From contig JAEEXV010000148.1 of NCBI GenBank assembly GCA_016287975.1, forward strand, positions 1-6,555: a DNA stretch of 6,555 nucleotides, in the 5' to 3' direction. Within the stretch, counting starts at the first letter, position 1. Each line of letters opens with the position of its first letter. The translations under genes were made by a program, and so were the position numbers. Shown piece by piece: positions 1-6,555 of the stretch. The DNA comes from Lentisphaeria bacterium (lineage in GTDB: Bacteria > Verrucomicrobiota > Lentisphaeria > Oligosphaerales > Oligosphaeraceae). Under the pieces are notes generated by a model. The model had not been told where the DNA came from. It did no database searches and saw only the letters and a program-made list of their open reading frames with translations.

Positions 1-1685
1 ACGGCCTCCCCTGCCTGGAAGAAGAGTCGTTCGACATGGGCGGCCTGGGTGTTGTGCCGCAGGCGCGGGAGGGTGTCTCCCAAGGCGGCGAAGAAGCGTT
101 CCTCTTCGGTGCGGTCGAGCCATTGCAGGCATTTCAGCGTCACCCATTCGCGGAGTTCACCCCACGTTTTCCACAATTCCTTCAGATCGGCCTGGTCGCG
201 TTGGAGGTTGGGGACGATTTCCTCCAGATTCAGCAGGCGGCCAGTGAGCCAGCACTCCATGTCGATGGGCTCCATTTGAGCGGCGAAGCAGGTCTGGCCG
301 AGGCGATAGGGGAAATAGCCATGCCACTTTTTCCCGTTGACGGGGGCGGGCAGGCGCTTGCTTTTTTCTGTCTGGCAGCGTTTTTCCTCGGCTTTGGCGA
401 AGGCATTGGCCTGGTCGATGACGTCGTCGAAGAGTTTGCGCACGTGGTATTCCTTGAGGTAGGAGAGGCTCTGGATCGTCTGGATGCGCTGGTCGGCGTT
501 TTTCGCGAAGAACTTCTGGCTTTGGTCATAGGCCTGCCACATCTGCCAGCAGTGGAGCATTCCGAATGCGGCGGGGAGCAGTTTGCCTTCCTGGTAGAGC
601 TGGCGCGCGACGGCGGGGGAGAGCTGGTAGTCCAGAAAGCCTTCATGCTGCGGGAGGCGTTTTTCCTGCTCCATGCGCTTTTCCACCTTTTTGAGGTTCT
701 GCCGATAGAAGTCGGCGAGCACTTTTTCGGTTGGTCGGGCGAGTCTGGTCATGGAGCGCACATTGACGTATTTGCGCTGGGGCATCGGCTGCTGGTGGAG
801 GATGGCGTAGGCCTCCAGGACATTGTCGATGAAATGGAGTTCGACCCCGAGTTCGTCGCCCAGATGCTGGAGGTCGACTTCCTTGCCGTCCGCTCCCTTT
901 TCGATTCGGAGGAATGCGGGCAGGAAGATGCGTTTGACGCCGGATTTGGCGGCGGCGCGCATTTTGGCGGCCATTCCGCCGACGAGACCGATGGTGCCAT
1001 CTGGGAGGATGGTTCCAGTCATGGCGAAGTCTGCGGGAAGGGGCTGTCCGCGGAGGGCGGAGAGGATGGTGAGGCAGAGGACCCCGCCGGCGCTGGGGCC
1101 GTCGATGTTGCCAGTGAAGTCCAGCGTGATGGTCACCCCGTCCATGGTGTCATTGCAGAGCATGGCGGCGGTGATCGCAGCCAGCCAGATGCTGCTGTGG
1201 ATGGTCTGGCCGCTGCCATTGGGCGTGTCGTCGGCGATGACTACGCGCAAGGGGTCGTTCCTACCGCTGCGTGCGACTTCAATCGGCAGATAGGAGATTC
1301 GTCCTTGTTCTTTTTCTCCGCTGACGGTCAGGCATGGCATCTGGAACCTGTACACCTTTCCGTGCCGGTCGGTCGAAATCTCTGGCGCGACCGTCGGTTT
1401 CGGGGCCACTGTCGGTTTGGCGGGCGGTGTCGGTTTGGCGGGCGGTGTCGGTTTGGCGGGCGGTGTCGGTTTGGCGGGCGGTGTCGGTTTGGCGGGCGGT
1501 GTCGGTTTCGGGGCCACTGTCGGTTTGGCGGGCGCGTCTTCAGCGGTGGGCTGCGGGTTGGGGTGGGTTAGATACTCCCAGATCGAGGGCTCGGCCGCGT
1601 GAGCCGTCAGAAGACATAGAAGGGCGCCCAGGAAGAACCGCAAAGGGCTCGGCGTGACATTGAAAAACTGCCGTTTGTGTTTCAT
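1..1685 (-). CDS. Secreted Lon-type (S16) serine protease domain protein, ATPase-free, C-terminus cut by window edge
   Basis: Reading leftward from an ATG at 1685-1683, the frame is open for 561 codons and leaves the window. Residues 1-30 look like a Sec signal peptide: basic start, hydrophobic core LRFFLGALLCLL, and likely cleavage after AHA or AHAA. Residues 51-98 are a PAKPTP/VAPKPT linker. Residues of about 105-295 match the Lon proteolytic domain: DGPSAG with nucleophile Ser198, then MTGTILPDGTIGLVGGMAAK with Lys241. The 43-residue Ser-Lys spacing equals that of E. coli Lon (S679/K722). There is no Walker A/B or AAA+ module, so it cannot be a classical Lon. The TGTI variant (Lon has TGEI) recalls exported YlbL-type Lon-domain proteases, but I see no PDZ domain. 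Residues 300-561 are charged and mostly helical, including a coiled-coil-like stretch near 318-345, and I do not recognise them. Inference: an ATP-independent periplasmic or envelope protease. No Shine-Dalgarno precedes the start, which is chosen because the signal peptide follows it directly. The divergent neighbour is the aminotransferase. Confidence 0.85.
   Translation of the reverse strand, partial: MKHKRQFFNVTPSPLRFFLGALLCLLTAHAAEPSIWEYLTHPNPQPTAEDAPAKPTVAPKPTPPAKPTPPAKPTPPAKPTPPAKPTPPAKPTVAPKPTVAPEISTDRHGKVYRFQMPCLTVSGEKEQGRISYLPIEVARSGRNDPLRVVIADDTPNGSGQTIHSSIWLAAITAAMLCNDTMDGVTITLDFTGNIDGPSAGGVLCLTILSALRGQPLPADFAMTGTILPDGTIGLVGGMAAKMRAAAKSGVKRIFLPAFLRIEKGADGKEVDLQHLGDELGVELHFIDNVLEAYAILHQQPMPQRKYVNVRSMTRLARPTEKVLADFYRQNLKKVEKRMEQEKRLPQHEGFLDYQLSPAVARQLYQEGKLLPAAFGMLHCWQMWQAYDQSQKFFAKNADQRIQTIQSLSYLKEYHVRKLFDDVIDQANAFAKAEEKRCQTEKSKRLPAPVNGKKWHGYFPYRLGQTCFAAQMEPIDMECWLTGRLLNLEEIVPNLQRDQADLKELWKTWGELREWVTLKCLQWLDRTEEERFFAALGDTLPRLRHNTQAAHVERLFFQAGEA
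1393..1536 (-). repeat. In-frame 18-bp tandem repeat encoding a (PAKPTP)n linker
   Basis: Eight contiguous 18-bp units lie inside the Lon-domain gene. On the plus strand five identical units GTCGGTTTGGCGGGCGGT occupy 1411-1500. They are flanked on both sides by the variant GTCGGTTTCGGGGCCACT (1393-1410 and 1501-1518), and a final unit at 1519-1536 matches except for its last two bases. Each unit is six codons, so gain or loss of units keeps the frame. In the protein this is residues 51-98, proline- and lysine-rich, between the signal peptide and the protease domain. Such sequence usually forms an extended flexible spacer. The perfect identity of the five central units points to recent expansion by slippage or unequal crossover. 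Confidence 0.95.
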
Positions 1686-1749
1686 GCGTGTGTATTGTTT
1701 TTGGAGACAGGGGCGGGACGCAATGACGTGGACTTGTTGTCGCCGTCAT

Positions 1750-1755
1750 ACTATA
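1750..1755 (-). promoter_or_regulatory. Possible -10 box for the Lon-domain gene
   Basis: Read leftward, the octamer TTATAGTA (1756-1749) contains TATAGT, the same -10 sequence as in the rightward promoter. It lies 65 nt from the Lon-gene ATG, the same distance as the rightward -10 from its own ATG. No credible -35 hexamer lies 16-18 nt upstream (GAAAGC at a 17-nt spacer), so it is either activator-dependent or a chance match. Confidence 0.3.
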
Positions 1756-1867
1756 ACTACCGAAATGCCGTTGCTTTCTTACACCGATTCGGTATGCAAT
1801 CGCGTGCCGGTGGAAAGAAACTGGACGAGGCGCGCAGTCCCAATTCCCCGATTTTTGCGTCCATGCC

Positions 1868-1896
1868 TTGACAATGTAATAAACAACCTTTATAGT
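1868..1896 (+). promoter_or_regulatory. Sigma-70-type promoter for the aminotransferase gene
   Basis: A perfect -35 hexamer TTGACA (1868-1873) is followed after exactly 17 nt by TATAGT (1891-1896), one base from the TATAAT consensus. Transcription would start near 1902-1904, giving a leader of about 58 nt before the ATG at 1961. In such a GC-rich window a match this close is unlikely by chance. It implies a housekeeping-type promoter, strong unless repressed. Confidence 0.75.
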
Positions 1897-1918
1897 AAGA
1901 AAGGTTGACTGGTTGTTT
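1881..1918. promoter_or_regulatory. Overlapping inverted repeats spanning the -10 box, candidate operator
   Basis: CAACCTTT (1884-1891) is the exact reverse complement of AAAGGTTG (1900-1907), and the 8-nt centre contains most of the -10 hexamer. An overlapping left arm AAACAACC (1881-1888) is also the exact reverse complement of GGTTGTTT (1911-1918). The two possible pairings share one left half-site. Because the arms flank the -10 and the expected start point, a dimeric repressor bound here would block transcription. This is inferred from geometry only. No regulator gene is in the window. Confidence 0.4.
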
Positions 1919-1950
1919 TTTGGTTTAGGTGTCAACAGGCTGAATGAATC

Positions 1951-1955
1951 AGGAG
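1951..1955 (+). promoter_or_regulatory. Ribosome binding site AGGAG setting the aminotransferase start
   Basis: AGGAG lies 5 nt before the ATG at 1961 and 11 nt before a second in-frame ATG at 1967. A further in-frame start at 1913 lies upstream of this site and has none of its own. The site therefore favours 1961, with 1967 as the alternative. Confidence 0.7.
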
Positions 1956-1960
1956 AAAAG

Positions 1961-3241
1961 ATGCAGATGAGTGGTTCGATGTCGAACAAGTTGGCGATTA
2001 ATGGCGGGGCGGCGGTGAACACGGATGCGTTTCCGCTGTGGCCGGTGTATTCCGAGAAGACGTACCAGATGCTGGCGGAGCCGTTGAGGACGGCGAAGTT
2101 GAACTACTGGAGCGGTCCTTACGGGAAGCAGTTCGAGCGTCAGCTTGCGGCCTGGCATGGTGCGCGGCATTGCGTGACGACGGTCAATGAGTATGGCGCG
2201 TTCCATCTGGCGCTGTCGGCGCTTGGGGTTGGCGCGGGGGACGAGGTGATCTGCCCGTCGTACATCTACTTCCCTCCCGTCTTTGCGATTCTGCAGCTTG
2301 GGGCGTTGCCGGTGTTTTCGGACGTCGACTGCTCGCATACGCTGGATCCGAAGCTCATCGAGGAGAAGATCACGGATCGGACGAAGGCGATTGTGGCGGG
2401 GCACATGTACGGGATCGTGTCGGACATGGGTGCGATCATGGCCATCGCGCGGAAGCACGGTCTGAAGGTGCTGGAGGACTGCACCGAGTGTTTTGGCGGG
2501 CTGTACAAAGGCCAGAAGGCGGGCACGGTGGGGGATGTGGGCTGTTTCAACCTCTGCCACACGAAGCATCTGACCACGGGCGGGGAAGGCGGTGCGATCA
2601 TCACCAATGACGAGGGCATCTACCAGGCCTGCTTCTCGATGCGCGACTATGGCTTCGACACCAGCAACGGGCTGGACATGATCCAGGAGGAGCAGCGCCG
2701 CCTCTATGTCCACAACCGCATCGGGTGCAACTATCGGATGACGGAGATCCAGTCCCTGATCGGCTCCTGCGAACTGGAGCGGATGGATTCCTGGAACCTG
2801 CCGCTGCGCAGGAGAAACGGCCTGCGCCTGATCGACGCCCTGAAGGGGCATCCGCTGGTGCTGCACTGCCCGTTCGACAGCGAGGAGCGGCAGAACTCCT
2901 TCTGGTGGGCGCCGTTTGTGCTGGACATTGAGAAGATGACGGTGACCATGAAGCAGTTCCTCGCGGCGATGGCGGCCGAAGGGGTGCCCGTGTACGGCCC
3001 GCTGTGGCCCGAGTTGTACAAGGAGGACGTCCTGCGGGACAAGCGGGGCACGGGGCCTGACAATGCGCCGTTCAACACTCCTGCGGCCGCGAAGATGGAC
3101 TACGCCAAGGTCGTATGCCCGACCGCCAAATGGCTGGGCGAGCGCACCATTTCCTTCTTCACGCATCCGAACTACGAACTCGCGCACATCGACAAGTATG
3201 TGGAGGCGTTCAACAAGGTTGCCGCGGCCTACATGAAATAA
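1961..3241 (+). CDS. DegT/DnrJ/EryC1/StrS-family PLP-dependent aminotransferase
   Basis: A 426-residue fold-type I PLP enzyme of the family that aminates keto-sugars (ArnB, PseC and StrS-like). Visible family blocks are SGPYGKQFE near residue 51, GAGDEVICPSYIYFPPVFA at 91-109, GALPVFSDVD at 114-123, LEDCTECFGG at 171-180 (Asp173 expected to bind the PLP pyridine nitrogen), and CHTKHLTTGGEGG with the Schiff-base lysine Lys202. GCNYRMTEIQSLIGSCELER follows near 255. All catalytic landmarks are present, so it should be active and cytoplasmic. The substrate cannot be told: no dehydratase, epimerase, nucleotidyltransferase or glycosyltransferase gene is nearby. It is slightly longer than typical members, with extra residues in the C-terminal part around 345-385. 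It appears monocistronic, with its own promoter, an AGGAG site, and a hairpin after the TAA stop. Starts at 1967 or 1979 would remove two or six residues and leave the domain intact. Confidence 0.9.
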   Translation: MQMSGSMSNKLAINGGAAVNTDAFPLWPVYSEKTYQMLAEPLRTAKLNYWSGPYGKQFERQLAAWHGARHCVTTVNEYGAFHLALSALGVGAGDEVICPSYIYFPPVFAILQLGALPVFSDVDCSHTLDPKLIEEKITDRTKAIVAGHMYGIVSDMGAIMAIARKHGLKVLEDCTECFGGLYKGQKAGTVGDVGCFNLCHTKHLTTGGEGGAIITNDEGIYQACFSMRDYGFDTSNGLDMIQEEQRRLYVHNRIGCNYRMTEIQSLIGSCELERMDSWNLPLRRRNGLRLIDALKGHPLVLHCPFDSEERQNSFWWAPFVLDIEKMTVTMKQFLAAMAAEGVPVYGPLWPELYKEDVLRDKRGTGPDNAPFNTPAAAKMDYAKVVCPTAKWLGERTISFFTHPNYELAHIDKYVEAFNKVAAAYMK

Positions 3242-3259
3242 GTCGGGGCACGCGGGCCG

Positions 3260-3291
3260 CCAGCCCCCGGGCGAAATCGTCCGAGGGCTGG
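3260..3291. terminator. GC-rich hairpin between convergent genes, possible bidirectional terminator
   Basis: CAGCCCCCGG (3261-3270) pairs with CCGAGGGCTG (3281-3290) with one C-A mismatch, plus an outer C-G pair (3260/3291), around a 10-nt loop. It lies in the 58-nt gap between the stops of the aminotransferase (3241) and the leftward amidohydrolase (3300). No T-tract follows on either strand, so intrinsic termination would be inefficient. It may instead protect mRNA 3' ends. Confidence 0.5.
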
Positions 3292-3299
3292 GCGGGCGG

Positions 3300-4091
3300 T
3301 CACGGGGTGCCGTCGTCGCGTCGGGCCTGGAGGATGGCCTGCGCGTTTCGGGCGAGGATCTGGAGTTTCTGCTCGTCGGAGCATCGGCATCCGAGGAGGC
3401 GTCCGAACTGCTGCTCCATGGAGTAGAAGTCGCAGTCGGAGCCCCAGAGGATGCGGTGCGCGCCGACGCGGTCGGCGAGATATTCGATGGCGCCGCGCGG
3501 GGCGAGGCTGCCGCAGAGTTCCAGGAAGACATTGGGATGGCGTTCGGCCATCTGGAGATACAGATCGTAGTTGCGGCAGGTGCTGTGGCCCAGGAGGATG
3601 AAGGCGTTGGGGGCGCGCCTGGCGACCTGCGCGATCTGGTCCAGGACGAGTTCGCCGCCGTTGGTGTGGAAGAGGACGGGGAGGCGGTGGAGGTCGGCGA
3701 GTTCCCAGGCGGGGGCATAGGCCGGGGCGTCGTAGGGGAAGCCGTTGCCATTGTGGACCTTGAACCCGGCGAAGCCCTGGCGGACGCGGAGGGCGGCCTC
3801 TTCACGGACGAAGTCGGGGTCGCGGGGGAAGAGGGAGGCATATCCCAGGAGGCGTCCAGGGAAGGCGCGCATGGCGTCGAGCACGCGGTCGTTGCCCCAG
3901 TGGACGTCCCAGGAGATGCACTGGAGGTGGCTGACGAGGGCGGAGCGGACGCCGAGGCGGTCCATGACGGCGACGATGGAGGCGGGGTCGAGGTCGGGGA
4001 TGGCATGGCTGTAGCGCCCGATGTGGGCGTGCATGTCGATGGCGCCGCAGTCGAGGGGGCGGCCGTGGAGAAGCAGGTCGATGAGGCTCAT
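3300..4091 (-). CDS. Amidohydrolase-related TIM-barrel metal-dependent hydrolase
   Basis: 263 residues, similar to the amidohydrolase-2 family (ACMSD/decarboxylase-like branch). Features in order are IDMHAHIG with metal ligands His21 and His23, a strand-end FKVHN with Lys111, LFHTNGG with His142, ILLGHST with His169, and ILWGSDCDF with Asp219. This is the expected HxH...H...H...D metal set, so I expect a cytoplasmic divalent-metal hydrolase or decarboxylase. The substrate is unknown. It has no signal peptide and is a little shorter than typical family members of about 280-330 residues. It is the second gene of a leftward pair: its ATG overlaps the upstream stop as ATGA (4088-4091), and AGGAGG (4107-4102) lies 10 nt before the start inside the upstream gene. 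Translational coupling and roughly equal expression are therefore likely. Cys48-type cofactors or fusions are not evident. Confidence 0.85.
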   Translation of the reverse strand: MSLIDLLLHGRPLDCGAIDMHAHIGRYSHAIPDLDPASIVAVMDRLGVRSALVSHLQCISWDVHWGNDRVLDAMRAFPGRLLGYASLFPRDPDFVREEAALRVRQGFAGFKVHNGNGFPYDAPAYAPAWELADLHRLPVLFHTNGGELVLDQIAQVARRAPNAFILLGHSTCRNYDLYLQMAERHPNVFLELCGSLAPRGAIEYLADRVGAHRILWGSDCDFYSMEQQFGRLLGCRCSDEQKLQILARNAQAILQARRDDGTP

Positions 4092-4834
4092 TTTCGGATG
4101 CCCTCCTGGAGTCGGAGGAAGTTGCCCGAGGCGATGTCGGCGATTTGCGTTTCGGGGAGTCCTGAATAGGCGAGCATTCCGATGGCGGCGCCGGCTTCGG
4201 AGTCCAGGAGCCCTGTGCCGAAGAGGAGGCGGTCGGCGCCGACGCGCTCGGCGAAGAGGCGGAGGCCCTCGTGGAAGTTGAAGTTGTTGCCGATGGAGAG
4301 GGAGATGTTGGGATGCGCCAGCATCAGAGGCAGGAGGATGCGCAGGGAGCGGTAGTCGACGCCTGCGTAGATGAAGCGGTTGCGCGGGAAGGCCGCGGCG
4401 AGGCGGGCGATGGCGCCGTAGTCGAGGAGGCTGGCCTCGGCGTAGGCGGGCATGGCGTGGTCGGCGAGCGCCTCCAGGAGCGTTCGGCAGGCCCAGGGTT
4501 CGGCGAGCCAGTGGTCGGGGCCTGGGCGGAGGGCGACGGCGGCGGCGCCATGGGCGATGGCGTCGGCGACCTGGCGGGCGTCGCCGCCGAGGTCGCCGAC
4601 GGCGTCTGGCGCGGCGGCGGGGCAGGGGATGAGTTCGGGATGGGCGGCGCAGGCCGCGTAGAGCAGATCGTTGGAATGGGGGATGTCGAAGTCTTGCTCC
4701 GCAGGGGTGATGCGGGCGAGGGCCCGCGCGATGCCGAGGCGGCGCAGTTCTTCGACCAGGGATTCGGCGGAGGCCTGGACGGGGCGTCCTGGCGTGAAGC
4801 CGCCGAAGCCTGCTTGGACATCGATGAGCAGCAT
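4088..4834 (-). CDS. Amidohydrolase-like TIM-barrel protein lacking metal ligands, probable pseudoenzyme
   Basis: 248 residues, starting at an ATG whose protein begins MLLIDVQAGFGG, just where amidohydrolases begin with IDxHxHxG. By my alignment it is a distant paralogue of the downstream gene. The clearest match is FAERVGADRLLFGTG (194-208) against LADRVGAHRILWGSD, and strand and helix order agree throughout. Every metal or catalytic position is changed: His21 to Gln7, His23 to Gly9, Lys111 to about Ala101, His142 to Glu133, His169 to Val159, and Asp219 to Gly208. The frame is intact without stops or shifts, so this is not decay of a recent pseudogene. Inference: a non-catalytic or regulatory partner of the downstream enzyme, or an enzyme with different, metal-free chemistry. 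No Shine-Dalgarno precedes the ATG. A TTG at 4954 would add 40 proline-rich residues that look non-coding and would run up to the carB leader, so I reject it. Confidence 0.75.
   Translation of the reverse strand: MLLIDVQAGFGGFTPGRPVQASAESLVEELRRLGIARALARITPAEQDFDIPHSNDLLYAACAAHPELIPCPAAAPDAVGDLGGDARQVADAIAHGAAAVALRPGPDHWLAEPWACRTLLEALADHAMPAYAEASLLDYGAIARLAAAFPRNRFIYAGVDYRSLRILLPLMLAHPNISLSIGNNFNFHEGLRLFAERVGADRLLFGTGLLDSEAGAAIGMLAYSGLPETQIADIASGNFLRLQEGIRK
4102..4107 (-). promoter_or_regulatory. Shine-Dalgarno AGGAGG for the downstream amidohydrolase
   Basis: Read leftward, AGGAGG ends 10 nt before the ATG at 4091, inside the last codons of the upstream gene. It supports independent or coupled re-initiation at the ATGA overlap and confirms the chosen start. 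Confidence 0.65.
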
Positions 4835-4971
4835 GGGGGGATGGATCGGGTAGGGGTGATGAAAAGGCCCGCGCGTGGCGGGGGCGGTCTTGGGAATACC
4901 GCTTATATTAATGCGATTTTTTGCTGGCGGCGGGGGCGTCGGTGATTTTAGCAAGCACAGGAGAATCGAGA
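4835..4971. promoter_or_regulatory. Divergent intergenic region between the hydrolase pair and carB
   Basis: These 137 nt must carry the start signals for both directions. An AT-rich island at about 4895-4920, including TATATTAAT (4904-4912), stands out in GC-rich surroundings and is the likeliest -10 area for one or both genes, but I find no well-spaced -35. For carB, TTGCTG (4921-4926) with ATTTTA (4945-4950) at an 18-nt spacer is a weak candidate. A small inverted repeat GCGGT/ACCGC (4884-4888 / 4898-4902) sits beside the island and could be an operator or a leader hairpin for the leftward mRNA. Confidence 0.35.
4959..4963 (+). promoter_or_regulatory. Ribosome binding site AGGAG of carB
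   Basis: AGGAG is placed 8 nt before the ATG at 4972, an optimal distance. The protein then begins MPKRTDI exactly as E. coli CarB does, so the start is secure. Confidence 0.8.

Positions 4972-6555
<1,584 letters not shown>

Larger units (their letters stand above)
1686..1960. promoter_or_regulatory. Divergent intergenic control region
   Basis: These 275 nt separate the leftward Lon-domain gene from the rightward aminotransferase gene and are clearly more AT-rich than either. I see no convincing gene here. Short frames crossing the region have no ribosome binding site and run into the neighbouring genes. The region holds a strong rightward promoter, inverted repeats around its -10 box, a weaker leftward -10-like box, and a small palindrome ACCGA-T-TCGGT at 1783-1793 that could be an operator half-site pair. 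The 9-mer GTAAGAAAG occurs in opposite orientations at 1774-1782 (minus) and 1895-1903 (plus), roughly matching the two divergent promoters. Confidence 0.6.

Noticed and set aside
1393..1536. Regular repeats considered as a CRISPR array
   Set aside because: The units are directly contiguous with no spacers, 18 bp long, and encode an in-frame proline-rich linker.
36..1571. A 511-codon plus-strand open frame with glycine/arginine repeats
   Set aside because: It is the antisense shadow of the Lon-domain gene. The minus frame has a signal peptide and clear S16 motifs, while this one has no ribosome binding site and low-complexity composition from reversed GC-rich codons.
1654..1908. An 84-codon plus-strand frame across the divergent intergenic region
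   Set aside because: It starts inside the Lon gene on the opposite strand, lacks a ribosome binding site, and runs over the promoter of the aminotransferase.
1904..1936. GTTGAC (1904-1909) and GTCAAC (1931-1936) as a leader hairpin or riboswitch for the aminotransferase
   Set aside because: Only six pairs close a 21-nt loop, and no further conserved structure is visible, so a regulatory RNA is not supported.
1949..4006. A 685-codon minus-strand open frame crossing the aminotransferase and the amidohydrolase
   Set aside because: It overlaps two genes with strong family motifs in other frames. Its product is Ser/Pro/Thr/Arg-rich nonsense typical of GC-rich off-frames.
3456..4169. A 237-codon plus-strand open frame rich in Gly, Val and Glu
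   Set aside because: It is antisense to the metal-ligand-bearing amidohydrolase gene, with no start signals.
4271..4945. A 224-codon plus-strand open frame, Gly/Val/Ala-rich
   Set aside because: It is antisense to the ligand-less amidohydrolase-like gene, with composition typical of a shadow frame.
4835..4954. A 40-residue N-terminal extension of the ligand-less barrel from TTG at 4954
   Set aside because: The extension is proline-rich, has no ribosome binding site, and would occupy nearly all the space before carB. The barrel begins naturally at the ATG at 4834.

Overview
This 6.5 kb window comes from a GC-rich bacterial chromosome. It holds five protein genes, two of them cut by the window edges. 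The carbamoyl-phosphate synthase large subunit has variants that I associate with the Planctomycetes-Verrucomicrobia-Chlamydiae (PVC) group and relatives. These are SFCTAP where E. coli has SITVAP, NPRTSRSSAL where E. coli has NPRVSRSSAL, and a PSGDYVVVKFARWAFEKF stretch. Stand-alone DegT-type aminotransferases and small TIM-barrel amidohydrolases are also common in such genomes. The placement is an inference from memory, not a search result.

Layout. (1) From the left edge to 1685, minus strand: a secreted protein with a signal peptide, a (PAKPTP)n linker, a Lon-type (S16) protease domain with an intact Ser-Lys dyad but no ATPase domain, and a long helical C-terminal region. Its frame stays open through the left edge, and a 511-residue open frame on the opposite strand is only its shadow. 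(2) 1686-1960: a 275-nt divergent intergenic region. It contains a near-consensus sigma-70 promoter reading right (TTGACA, 17 nt, TATAGT) with overlapping inverted repeats. (3) 1961-3241, plus strand: a DegT/DnrJ/EryC1/StrS-family PLP aminotransferase with no sugar-pathway genes beside it. (4) 3260-3291: a GC-rich hairpin between convergent genes. (5) 4834-3300, minus strand: a two-gene operon with a 4-nt ATGA overlap. The upstream gene resembles the downstream amidohydrolase but has lost every recognisable metal ligand, so the pair looks like a pseudoenzyme plus an active partner. (6) 4972 to the right edge, plus strand: the N-terminal half of carB, with a good ribosome binding site and no carA next to it.

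The genes do not form one pathway. The only clear functional unit is the amidohydrolase-like pair. The aminotransferase and carB read as single transcription units, and the Lon-domain protein is probably an independent envelope protease. The observations most worth following are the ATPase-free secreted Lon protease with its 18-bp repeat tract, and the coupled pseudoenzyme/enzyme pair. No RNA genes, insertion sequences or CRISPR arrays were seen.
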